DNA from: Treponema sp.
Lineage (GTDB): Bacteria; Spirochaetota; Spirochaetia; Treponematales; Breznakiellaceae
Length of the DNA: 36,154 nucleotides
Reading direction: 5' to 3'
Assembly (NCBI GenBank): GCA_031265825.1
Contig: JAISCD010000014.1
Span: 1 to 36,154, forward strand
Shown here one piece after another: positions 7,833-15,568 of this stretch (position 1 is its first letter; every line of letters begins with the position of its first letter). Both the position numbers and the translations under genes were made by a program. The notes beneath the pieces are model-generated. The model searched no databases, was not told where the DNA came from, and worked only from the letters and a program-made list of their open reading frames with translations.

Positions 7833-8525
7833 TCAAGGAATAACCGCCTTGAGAATCGGTCCAAAAGGTCCCGTTTTCCCTCGCGTATTCTCGTACTGAA
7901 GGCAGAAATACACCGTATTTCCACTCTCTCCGTCGAAGTTGAACAGTACCTTTTTCCTACTCGCCCATTCCGAATACGGCAAGTCGTTCCCGCTTATGGG
8001 CACGTCTTGTACGCGGAACTTGTACTGGGTCGTAGGCTCGCCGGTCAAGCCGTAATACACCCGCACCCCGCAGTCGCTTCCGTCACCGTGCTGGGGTCCG
8101 TTTGCCGGTTTGATGTTCTTCAGCTCAACCAAGTGAACGCCGGGGAAAGCCAAGTCCGCTTCTGGCTGGGCTGTAGGCTCGGACTCTGGAGTGGGTGTCT
8201 TATCTTGCGGCTTCAGTCCCAAAGAAACGAGGTCTACATTCGTCAATGGCGGAACCAGAAAATAGCGCCGCTTAAAATCCCGCATGAACGCTTCGAGGTC
8301 TGCAAACGCGGCTTTAGTCTTGGCTGTGGTGATCGTAGTTTTCTCGGTGGACAAGTCCTGCTCCAGCAAGGTTTCAGCCGCCGCTGTCTTCTCGGTCAAA
8401 TCCTGTACGGCTTTAGTAGGAACATTCCATGCGGCCGCACTTGCGACTAAAGCGGAAAGCCAATCTTTAGCCATCGCCAGCATAGACTCTCGCGCCCGCG
8501 GAAGCCAATCCGTATTTTTAGCCAT
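7833..8525 (-). CDS. Repeat-linked protein A (uncharacterised family, Fn3-like C-terminus)
   Basis: A 230-residue protein starting at ATG 8525 (MAKNTDW), with AAGGAGG placed correctly upstream. The N-terminal ~110 residues are predicted helical, with a proline-rich linker near 112-125. The C-terminal half looks like a beta-sandwich of fibronectin-III type and ends in a conserved block, VYFCLQYENTRGKTGPFGP, then AVIP. Proteins B (18598-19254) and C (29660-30316) share this architecture and C-terminal block. There is no signal peptide. A consensus promoter (8558-8586) and an exact 21-bp array lie immediately upstream, and a strong terminator follows. The function is unknown. I recognise the pattern as a widespread unnamed family, but I have no name for it. 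Confidence 0.85.
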   Translation of the reverse strand: MAKNTDWLPRARESMLAMAKDWLSALVASAAAWNVPTKAVQDLTEKTAAAETLLEQDLSTEKTTITTAKTKAAFADLEAFMRDFKRRYFLVPPLTNVDLVSLGLKPQDKTPTPESEPTAQPEADLAFPGVHLVELKNIKPANGPQHGDGSDCGVRVYYGLTGEPTTQYKFRVQDVPISGNDLPYSEWASRKKVLFNFDGESGNTVYFCLQYENTRGKTGPFGPILKAVIP

Positions 8526-8557
8526 CAAAATCCTCCTTATTAGAATGAATTTAGAAA

Positions 8558-8586
8558 AATATAAACCTGTTTTTGAGAAATGTCAA
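8558..8586 (-). promoter_or_regulatory. Consensus promoter of repeat-linked protein A
   Basis: On the minus strand, TTGACA (plus 8581-8586) and TATATT (8558-8563) are separated by exactly 17 bp. The 21-bp array begins within about 7 bp upstream of the -35 box. Confidence 0.8.
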
Positions 8587-8592
8587 GTGTTT

Positions 8593-8815
8593 TTTGAAAA
8601 TTTTGCGTCAAGTTTTGAAAATCCCAGAGCAGGATTTGAAAATCCTAGAGTGCGATTTGAAAATTTTGCGTCAAGTTTTGAAAATCCCAGAGCAGGATTT
8701 GAAAATCCTAGAGCGCGATTTGAAAATCCCAGAGCAGGATTTGAAAATCCTAGAGCGCGATTTGAAAATCCTAGAGTGCGATTTGAAAATCCTAGAGCGC
8801 GATTTGAAAATCAGC
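8593..8815. repeat. Array A: 21-bp tandem repeat array
   Basis: TTTGAAAAT recurs at 8593, 8614, 8635, 8656, 8677, 8698, 8719, 8740, 8761, 8782 and 8803, eleven units at an exact 21-bp period. Most units contain the dyad GATTT-GA-AAATC followed by CCTAGAGCGC, CCCAGAGCAG or similar. There are no spacers, so it is not a CRISPR. Open frames through it are heptad artefacts. It abuts the promoter of protein A. Confidence 0.95.
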
Positions 8816-8854
8816 CTGTTTAAACGCAAAACCGAAAAAGTCAAGTACGAAGTC

Positions 8855-8957
8855 GGTGTCTGGCACCTTACCTCGCCTTATGACGTCGGACACCGTACCG
8901 AGTTGCGGGACACGAGCGGTGTCTGGCACCTTATCTCTGTCCATGGTGTCTGACCCC
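8855..8957. repeat. REP-like palindromes at the right end of the RAYT unit
   Basis: GGTGTCTGGCACC is at 8855-8867 and 8918-8930, and GGTGTCTGACCCC is at 8945-8957. The last is the inverse of the GGGTCAGACACC copies at 7116-7206. Together they bracket a ~1.85-kb unit containing the RAYT, protein A and array A. The right boundary is only 40 bp from the promoter of the downstream operon. Confidence 0.75.
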
Positions 8958-8997
8958 CTGTCTATCGTATTTCTTCAAAAAATTCCTAATATTTTCC

Positions 8998-9026
8998 TTG
9001 ACAAGGGACGGCATTGGGATTATTAT
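8998..9026 (+). promoter_or_regulatory. Promoter of the FAD-oxidoreductase/Etf operon
   Basis: TTGACA (8998-9003) and TATTAT (9021-9026) have a 17-bp spacer. TATAAT also occurs three bases further on. The transcript would start about 9033, followed by AAGGA and the ATG at 9049. Confidence 0.75.
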
Positions 9027-9048
9027 AATGTAAATAAGGAAGCATCGA

Positions 9049-10800
9049 ATGTTAGAAGCAATCAAAAATACATTGAAAGAAGCCTTTCCAGACGTGAAGC
9101 CTGAATTAGCCATTGACGCGCGGGGTATTCTTACTATCCGCGGGGAGTGCGCCTCATGGGACGAGGCGGTTGCCGTGGGTCACTTGGCGGCGCAGTCGCC
9201 AGAAGTTAAAAATGTCGTGAACGAACTAGCAGTCAAAGGACAGCCTGATTTCCGCAAGGACTATCGTCCATACCGAGAAATGGGAAACAAGGCTGGGCGC
9301 ATTGATACTGTCGACGTGCTTATCGTCGGGACAGGTATTTCCGGATGCGCCATTGCGCGGGAGCTTTCAAAATACAAACTCCGTATCCTCGCTGTAGACA
9401 AGGAAGACGATGTAGCTTGCGGGGCGACAAAGGCGAATAACGGCAATATACATCCGGGACACGACGTAAAGCCCGGCACGCTCAAGGCGAAGCTTAACCT
9501 TCGAGGCAACGAGCTTTATACGCAATGGGCGGACGAATTGGGGTTCGAGCTTCAGCGTTGCGGCGTCATGGGGGCGGTTAGCGACGCGAAACTGCGTCCG
9601 CTTCTTGAGAATGCCGCGGAAGGCGCGCGTAAGATGGGGGTTTCCAATCCCCAAACGCTTGACGGTGAACAGGCGAAACAGATCGAACCCGGATTTGCGG
9701 AACAGGGGATAGAACCTGCCGCCGCGATATGGTTTCCTTCGATGGGGCTTGTAGAGCCTTACAAGGTCGCGGTCGCCCTTGCAGAAAACGCGGTCATGAA
9801 CGGGGTAAGGTTTCTGTTCAACTGCACGGTCGCAGACGTTCTGACAAAGGACGGACGGGTAATCGGCGCGGTTACCAACCTCGGCATCATCGAAACGTCC
9901 TATATCATAAACTGCGCTGGAGTTTACGCTGACGAAATCTCCGCTATGGCTGGAGATAAATGTTACACTATCCACCCCCGTAAAGGTACTATCGCTATTC
10001 TCGATAAGAGCCGCAAGCCTATCTTCCATTCATTGGCGGGAATGTTAGACAGAGGCAAGCCCAAGCCCAAGAAGGACACTGAATCCAAAGGCGGCGGTAT
10101 GTGCCGCACTCCTGAATGGAATATCTTGATGGGTCCTTCGGCAACGGAAGTTCCGGACAAGGAAGACTTGAGTTCCACGCCGGAAGGATTAGCCTACGCC
10201 ATGTCTCTGGGAGAAGCTTACGGCATCGGATACGGAGACATTATCCGCTTTTTTACAGGAACCCGCCCTGCGGATTATAAAGAAGATTTCTTTATCGAGC
10301 TTTCCCCTGTTACCGGAGGATTTATCAATGTAGGGGGTATTCAGTCGCCCGGACTTGCGTCCGCGCCCGCAATAGCCGAAATGGTCGAAGGTATCTTTGT
10401 TGAAGCCCTAGCCCATGACGGTCCCCCGCTAGAGCGGAATCCTACCTTCAATCCCCTGAGGGAACGAGAGAAAGAATTCCGTCATCTAAGTCATGAGGAA
10501 CAGGACGAACTTATCCACCGAGAACCAGCCTACGGCAGGATCGTCTGTCGTTGTGAGAGCATTACCGAAGGAGAGATTCTCGCGGCGATACGATCCCCGT
10601 TACCGCCTTCGTCAGTAGACGCGGTAAAGCGCAGAACCAGAGCTGGTATGGGGCGTTGTCAAGGGGGCTTTTGTCAACCCCGTGTGCTGGAACTGTTGGC
10701 TCGTGAATTGGGGAAGGAATTGACCGACATAACCCTACGTGGAGAAGGTACCGCCATACTTATGGCTGATACCCGTCCGAATCGGGTTGGGAGCGTGTAG
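9049..10800 (+). CDS. GlpA-like FAD oxidoreductase with N-terminal BON-like and C-terminal BFD-like domains
   Basis: A 583-residue protein. Residues 1-65 resemble a BON domain (ARGILTIRGECASWDEA, SPEVKNVVNELAV). The DAO-type FAD domain starts with VLIVGTGISGCAIARELS near residue 87 and carries GATKANNGNIHPGHD. The C-terminus has a BFD-like [2Fe-2S] domain with CRCESITEGEI and GRCQGGFCQPRV. This is the layout of anaerobic GlpA-like dehydrogenases, which oxidise glycerol-3-phosphate or hydroxyacids and pass electrons to partner subunits. It is the first gene of the operon, 3 bp before the next gene. The substrate is not certain: sn-glycerol-3-phosphate is one option and a 2-hydroxyacid another. 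Confidence 0.85.
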   Translation: MLEAIKNTLKEAFPDVKPELAIDARGILTIRGECASWDEAVAVGHLAAQSPEVKNVVNELAVKGQPDFRKDYRPYREMGNKAGRIDTVDVLIVGTGISGCAIARELSKYKLRILAVDKEDDVACGATKANNGNIHPGHDVKPGTLKAKLNLRGNELYTQWADELGFELQRCGVMGAVSDAKLRPLLENAAEGARKMGVSNPQTLDGEQAKQIEPGFAEQGIEPAAAIWFPSMGLVEPYKVAVALAENAVMNGVRFLFNCTVADVLTKDGRVIGAVTNLGIIETSYIINCAGVYADEISAMAGDKCYTIHPRKGTIAILDKSRKPIFHSLAGMLDRGKPKPKKDTESKGGGMCRTPEWNILMGPSATEVPDKEDLSSTPEGLAYAMSLGEAYGIGYGDIIRFFTGTRPADYKEDFFIELSPVTGGFINVGGIQSPGLASAPAIAEMVEGIFVEALAHDGPPLERNPTFNPLREREKEFRHLSHEEQDELIHREPAYGRIVCRCESITEGEILAAIRSPLPPSSVDAVKRRTRAGMGRCQGGFCQPRVLELLARELGKELTDITLRGEGTAILMADTRPNRVGSV

Positions 10801-10803
10801 ACT

Positions 10804-12060
10804 ATGAAACGACTACATACTGATATTGCCGTTATCGGCGCGGGACCAGCCGGACTCGCGGCTGCATTGGAGGCGAAACGGCTTGGCGCAGATACGGTAA
10901 CGCTATTAGAACGGGACGCTGATCTAGGCGGTATTTTACAACAGTGTATCCATGACGGTTTTGGGATACACCGCTTTGGACGGCGCCTCTCAGGTACTCA
11001 ATACGCCCAAATCTTTATCGATCAGATGGAGAAAGCTGATATTGATGTGCTTACCGAAACTATGGTTCTGGAAATTGCGCCTAATCGCCGTATCTTCGCC
11101 TGTAATAAACAGGACGGGATACTTGATATTGAGTGCGGGGCGATCATTCTCGCTATGGGCTGTCGGGAGCGTACCGCGCCCCAAGTACTGATCTATGGGG
11201 ATCGCCCTGCCGGAGTGATGAGCGCCGGAGCGGTACAGCGCTATATCAACATGGAAGGATATTTGCCCGGACGAACCGCGGTGATACTTGGCTCAGGCGA
11301 CATAGGCCTCATCATGGCGCGGCGTATGACACTAGAGGGCATAAACGTTAAGGGTGTGTACGAGGTTATGGAAAGTCCGGGTGGGCTGACCCGAAACATC
11401 GTGCAGTGCCTCGATGACTTTAATATTCCGCTACATCTTTCAGAGACGGTGAGCTGGATTCATGGACATAATCGAGTGGAATCAGTTACCACTGTCAAGG
11501 TCGGGGCGGATCGCAAGCCCATCCCCGGCACAGAAACAGTAGTCCCCTGCGACCTCCTCGTGTTAGCGGTAGGGCTGATTCCGGAGAATGAGTTGTCCGT
11601 CAAGGCGGGCGTAGAGATCGACTCTCGAACCAAGGGACCTGTTCTGGATTCGGCGTTTATGACCAGCGTACCGGGGATTTTCGCCGCGGGAAATGTGGCG
11701 GCGGTGTTTGACCTCGTAGACTATGTATCCCAATCAGGAGAAACCGCCGCTCGCGGCGCGCTGGCTTTTTTGCGAGGAGAGCTTTCTGCCTCTGGCTGGG
11801 ACACGGTAGAAGCCGGCGAGAACGTAAGTTTCGTAACGCCTCAACGGATCCGTCGGGAAACTTCTATAGGAAAGACCTCATTCTTCCTGCGGGTAAAGAA
11901 GCCTATGCCGGAGGCAAAACTTGTTTGTTCTACGGAAGACGGCAACGTCATATTAAGAAAACGTCTCCGCCATGTCGCCCCTCCGGAAATGATCAGTTTC
12001 GAGATCGAGGTGCGGGGGCCGCTTTTGATTGAAATGCGGTCGGAGACTATACGATCCTAG
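10804..12060 (+). CDS. Pyridine-nucleotide-disulfide-type FAD oxidoreductase
   Basis: A 418-residue flavoprotein. The FAD-binding Rossmann motif is IAVIGAGPAGLAAALEAKRLG at the N-terminus (a one-residue offset does not matter). A second nucleotide-binding motif, VILGSGDIGLIMARRM, is near residue 158. GCRERT and the late FAAGNVAAVFDLVDYV are typical of the subfamily that accompanies GlpA-like proteins and DUF1667. It probably transfers electrons between the GlpA-like subunit and NAD(P) or another acceptor. It starts 3 bp after the upstream stop and ends 9 bp before the DUF1667 gene, so the three form a tight unit. Confidence 0.85.
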   Translation: MKRLHTDIAVIGAGPAGLAAALEAKRLGADTVTLLERDADLGGILQQCIHDGFGIHRFGRRLSGTQYAQIFIDQMEKADIDVLTETMVLEIAPNRRIFACNKQDGILDIECGAIILAMGCRERTAPQVLIYGDRPAGVMSAGAVQRYINMEGYLPGRTAVILGSGDIGLIMARRMTLEGINVKGVYEVMESPGGLTRNIVQCLDDFNIPLHLSETVSWIHGHNRVESVTTVKVGADRKPIPGTETVVPCDLLVLAVGLIPENELSVKAGVEIDSRTKGPVLDSAFMTSVPGIFAAGNVAAVFDLVDYVSQSGETAARGALAFLRGELSASGWDTVEAGENVSFVTPQRIRRETSIGKTSFFLRVKKPMPEAKLVCSTEDGNVILRKRLRHVAPPEMISFEIEVRGPLLIEMRSETIRS

Positions 12061-12069
12061 GGAGTATTT

Positions 12070-12435
12070 ATGGTAAAAGAATTTATTTGTATCGTCTGTC
12101 CCAATAGTTGCCGTCTCAAAGTTACCGCAACAGGGGAAGAAATTACCGTTACTGGAAATGAATGTGCGCGGGGTGAAAAACACGGTATTCACGAATACCG
12201 GGAGCCAACGCGGATGCTCACCACGACAATAGCAATTACCGGAGGAACTTTGACCCGTTTGCCGGTGATAAGTCGAGAAGAAGTGCCGAAAGCCCAGCTC
12301 GGTAGGTGCCTTGAGACGCTCTACAAGATGAAACTGAACGCCCCTGTGCGCTGTGGAGATATTATCGTAAAGAATATTTGTGATACCGGCGTGGATGTTG
12401 CGGCATCCCGCTCAATTAATAGGAAGGAAGGATAA
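12070..12435 (+). CDS. DUF1667 Fe-S protein
   Basis: A 121-residue DUF1667 protein. Its N-terminal cysteines (CIVCPNSC and a further one in GNECARGEKHG) are arranged like an Fe-S ligand set, and another cysteine lies at VRCGDII. The family almost always follows GlpA-like and FAD/NAD oxidoreductase genes, exactly as here. It is probably a small electron-transfer subunit of that complex. It has a good ribosome-binding site (GGGAG). It lies 6 bp from the following FAD-oxidase gene. Confidence 0.85.
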   Translation: MVKEFICIVCPNSCRLKVTATGEEITVTGNECARGEKHGIHEYREPTRMLTTTIAITGGTLTRLPVISREEVPKAQLGRCLETLYKMKLNAPVRCGDIIVKNICDTGVDVAASRSINRKEG

Positions 12436-12441
12436 CTAATT

Positions 12442-13866
12442 ATGGATAAACAAGAGATTGTAAGTGGATTACGAGCTTTACTCGGCGAAGATCGAGTGCA
12501 AGACACCCCTGAGATAATCAAAAAGGCGTCGACAGATTACATTGGTTTCAGGCAATATGAACGATTCGATGGCAAGGATTGGGTACCCAAGGCGGTCTGT
12601 GTAGTGAAGCCTCGCAGTACGGAAGAAGTTGCCAAAGCCCTTGGGTTTCTCAATCAAAACCGGATCGATACGGTGCCCCGTACCGGCGGGTCCAGCGTTA
12701 CCCTGAGTATTGAACCGGAAGACGGAGGGGTGATCCTTGACGGTTCAGAGATGAACGAAATTATGAGCCTTAACGAACAGGACATGATGCTCACTGCTCG
12801 GTGTGGAACTCCTCTGGAATACATAGAGAACTATCTGAATGAGCGCGGGTTCACCACCGGTCATTTCCCTCAATCTCTCCCTTTGGCTCATCTCGGCGGG
12901 CTTATCGCTACCCGAAGCATCGGGCAGTTTTCCACCCTGTACGGAGGCATTGAGGATCTTCTAGTAGGGCTTGAGGCGGTGTTAGCAGACGGTGAGGTTA
13001 TCAGAATAAAGAACAGCCCTCGACGCTCGGTGGGGCCAGACCTACGACATCTCTTTATCGGTAGCGAAGGAATGCTCGGCTTTATCACCGAAGCTACTAT
13101 CAAGATATTCCGTTACCATCCTGAAACCCGATGGATGCATGCGTGGGCAATCAAAGACATGACCGCCGGACTTGACTTCATTCGGGAGGTGATAGTGGAG
13201 GGTTATCGCCCTGCAGTAGTGAGACTCCACGATGCCGAAGAAGTACAGCGTATGTTTAGCGGTTCTATATCGGAAGATCACAGCGTACTCCTCTTTCTTG
13301 CTGAAGGACCTGCGCTTGTTACCGCCGCGATTGGGCAGGGAATAGCCAGAATCGCTGAACGCCACAAGACCATAGACTTAGGGACGCGACCTGTTGAGTC
13401 TTGGCTTAAAACACGGAACGATGTCTGTTACCACATGGACGAACCTGTCTATTACCGATACGGCATTGTGGCTGATACCTGTGAAATATCCGCGCCTTGG
13501 TCGGGAATCGCTAAGATTTACGAAGCGATAAAGGAACGACTCCCCAAAGAAATGCCGAATCTGGTCTCCATCGGTGGACATTCCTCCCATAGTTATATTC
13601 AAGGAACCAATATTTATTTTACATTCGGCTTCATTGTGAAAAACGGAGCTGAATCCGCGCGCTCTGATTACATGAAAGTCATCTCGGTTATCATGGAAGA
13701 AACGTTAAAGTGGGGCGGAAGCATCGCTCATCATCACGGATCGGGCAAATACCGCACCCGTTGGATGCCGGAGGAACACGGCAGTTCCTATCCCCTCCTC
13801 CGCAAGCTGAAAGACGCGCTCGACCCGAACAAGATACTGAATAAAGGCGTTCTATTGACCGATTAA
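12442..13866 (+). CDS. FAD_binding_4 oxidoreductase, alkyl-DHAP synthase/GlcD-like
   Basis: A 474-residue flavoenzyme of the VAO/GlcD superfamily. The FAD-binding PP loop is in PRTGGSSVTLSIEPEDGG. The segments TGHFPQSLPLAHLGGLIAT and SVGPDLRHLFIGSEGMLGF are closest in style to the alkyl-dihydroxyacetonephosphate synthase branch. HHHGSGKYR and LKDALDPNKILNKG sit at the C-terminus. It is followed at 10 bp by etfB1, so it probably passes electrons from its substrate (a 2-hydroxyacid or polyol derivative) to that ETF. AGPS-like homologues in bacteria are often simple dehydrogenases, so the ether-lipid role should not be assumed. Confidence 0.85.
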   Translation: MDKQEIVSGLRALLGEDRVQDTPEIIKKASTDYIGFRQYERFDGKDWVPKAVCVVKPRSTEEVAKALGFLNQNRIDTVPRTGGSSVTLSIEPEDGGVILDGSEMNEIMSLNEQDMMLTARCGTPLEYIENYLNERGFTTGHFPQSLPLAHLGGLIATRSIGQFSTLYGGIEDLLVGLEAVLADGEVIRIKNSPRRSVGPDLRHLFIGSEGMLGFITEATIKIFRYHPETRWMHAWAIKDMTAGLDFIREVIVEGYRPAVVRLHDAEEVQRMFSGSISEDHSVLLFLAEGPALVTAAIGQGIARIAERHKTIDLGTRPVESWLKTRNDVCYHMDEPVYYRYGIVADTCEISAPWSGIAKIYEAIKERLPKEMPNLVSIGGHSSHSYIQGTNIYFTFGFIVKNGAESARSDYMKVISVIMEETLKWGGSIAHHHGSGKYRTRWMPEEHGSSYPLLRKLKDALDPNKILNKGVLLTD

Positions 13867-13876
13867 AAGGACGCTG

Positions 13877-14674
13877 ATGAAAATCGTCGTTTGTTTTAAG
13901 GCTGTTCCCGAATTTGATCAAGTGGTTGACGAAGATTGGGACAGCTTTCACCCCACTGCGGATTGGGGATATGTGAAGCGGATTTTCGGTTGCTTTGATG
14001 AAAGCGCCTTAGAGACCGCGTTACGACTACGTTCCGCTTGGCAAGAATACAACGAAAAACCAGAATGTACCGCGCTCACGGCATCCCCTCTTCCTTCCCC
14101 GCTTTGTAAAACATTATTTGCGACAGGCTTTGACCGAGTCTTAGACCTTTGGACTAGTCTCCGTGGAGAAACGCCGACAACCTCCCTTGAATTCCAGCCG
14201 CGACAAACTGCGGCGTTATTAGCGGGCTACCTCAGCTCCGCTGGCTATGATCTTATCCTTGCAGGAAGACAAGCGGGCTACGCAGATACAGGGACGGTCC
14301 CCATATTGTTAGCGGAAATGCTCGGTGTCCCTGTGATAACGGGCATTGAGGAGATTGCGCCCTGTGGAGACGGCGCAGTCGAAATCAAACGGGTAAGCGG
14401 GACGGCGCGTGAACGACTAAAAGTTCGGCTCCCCGTCATGGTAACGTTAGGAAACAGCCCCGTATCGGCGCTCAGGGCGGTAACATTGAGCGCACGGATG
14501 AGCGCATCCAAACGAAACGCCGAAACGCCGACAGTATCCCTACCTCACGAGACAACCGCCGCCCTACCCCGCTTCAGTCTGGAAAGAGTACGCAAAACCT
14601 GCCGCTTTTTCTCCGCAGAAGACGGTCTACCCATGATCATATCCACACTACAAGAAGAATATCCACGAAGGTAA
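13877..14674 (+). CDS. etfB: Electron transfer flavoprotein beta subunit, copy 1
   Basis: A 265-residue EtfB. It begins MKIVVCFKAVPEFDQVV and has DESALETALRLR, where EtfB proteins contact the nucleotide. YDLILAGRQAGYADTGTVPILLAEMLG is the characteristic central block (positions from about residue 117). EtfB and EtfA form a soluble heterodimer that carries FAD and shuttles electrons from dehydrogenases. It lies between the FAD-oxidase gene and etfA1 with 5-10 bp gaps. It is slightly divergent compared with copy 2. Whether it binds AMP or a second, bifurcating FAD cannot be decided by eye. Confidence 0.88.
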   Translation: MKIVVCFKAVPEFDQVVDEDWDSFHPTADWGYVKRIFGCFDESALETALRLRSAWQEYNEKPECTALTASPLPSPLCKTLFATGFDRVLDLWTSLRGETPTTSLEFQPRQTAALLAGYLSSAGYDLILAGRQAGYADTGTVPILLAEMLGVPVITGIEEIAPCGDGAVEIKRVSGTARERLKVRLPVMVTLGNSPVSALRAVTLSARMSASKRNAETPTVSLPHETTAALPRFSLERVRKTCRFFSAEDGLPMIISTLQEEYPRR

Positions 14675-14679
14675 AAACA

Positions 14680-15552
14680 ATGACAACAGCCTTTATTTTA
14701 AGCGGTGAAACGGATCCCGCCGCGCCCCGTCTCTGGGAATTCATCGCGCCCATCCATACAACAAGCAATCACGTCGAATCATGGTATTCAGGCAGCTGGG
14801 ACATCCGCAGTGTCGAGGATTGCCTCTGCTGGCTAGAGAAACTCTGCGCCGCGCGACAGCCTGATCTCATCCTCTTGTCGGAAACTTCCGCCAACCATGA
14901 ACTAGGAACGCGCCTAAGCGCCAGAATCAACCGCATCTGTTACGCGGATACAACCATGCTCCTGCGAGAAGGGAAAAAGCTCTACGCTCGCAAGAAAGCG
15001 TGTAGTTCAAACCTCACGTGGGATGCCCCAATCGCGGAGTACCCCGCGGTTTTGACCGTTAGCGGAAAGAAAACGACGCATATCCCCAAAGAAAGCGGCT
15101 ATTCCCACATAGAAACCCGCCAGCCAACGCCCTTAACCCTCCCCCCTTGGCTCTTATCGCGCGAACAAATCGAAGTTTTTCCCACTAATCCCCTAGAGAC
15201 TGCGCCGTTACTCTTCATTGCTGGACACGGAGTGGGGAGTAAGGGCGCGTGCGAGCGGCTTCGGCGTGTTGCGGGACGCTTTGGCGCCCCGCTTGGGTTC
15301 AGCCGACCGGCCGCGCTTAACGGTTGGGGGGAAATCTCTGAGATTATCGGGCAATCAGGCATCCGTACCGGGGCGAAACACTGCGTTGCGGTGGGAATAT
15401 CTGGGGCGGCCGCGTTCATGGCGGGGATTGATTCTGCGGCGACGTTGATAGCCGTGAATCCTGATAAGAACGCGCCTATTTTTCATTACGCGGACATCGG
15501 AATCACCACCCACGCGGAAGAATTTATCACCGCGCTTGAGAAAGAAACATAG
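14680..15552 (+). CDS. etfA: Electron transfer flavoprotein alpha subunit, copy 1 (short)
   Basis: A 290-residue EtfA. The C-terminal FAD domain is clear: RTGAKHCVAVGISGAAAFMA, then AVNPDKNAPIFHYADIGI near the end. The N-terminal domain is shorter and more divergent than in copy 2 (333 residues), and starts MTTAFILSGETDP. It probably partners EtfB1 and serves the FAD oxidase at 12442. It is separated from the next FAD oxidase gene by 16 bp. It looks intact rather than truncated. Confidence 0.85.
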   Translation: MTTAFILSGETDPAAPRLWEFIAPIHTTSNHVESWYSGSWDIRSVEDCLCWLEKLCAARQPDLILLSETSANHELGTRLSARINRICYADTTMLLREGKKLYARKKACSSNLTWDAPIAEYPAVLTVSGKKTTHIPKESGYSHIETRQPTPLTLPPWLLSREQIEVFPTNPLETAPLLFIAGHGVGSKGACERLRRVAGRFGAPLGFSRPAALNGWGEISEIIGQSGIRTGAKHCVAVGISGAAAFMAGIDSAATLIAVNPDKNAPIFHYADIGITTHAEEFITALEKET

Positions 15553-15568
15553 AATAAGGAAACAAACA

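Noticed and set aside
7689-8450. Rightward 253-residue frame
   Set aside because: Antisense to protein A, overlapping RAYT and terminator, with no family features.
8284-8953. Rightward frames with FENPRAG or LKILERD heptads
   Set aside because: Heptads arise from the 21-bp array, and the first part is antisense to protein A.
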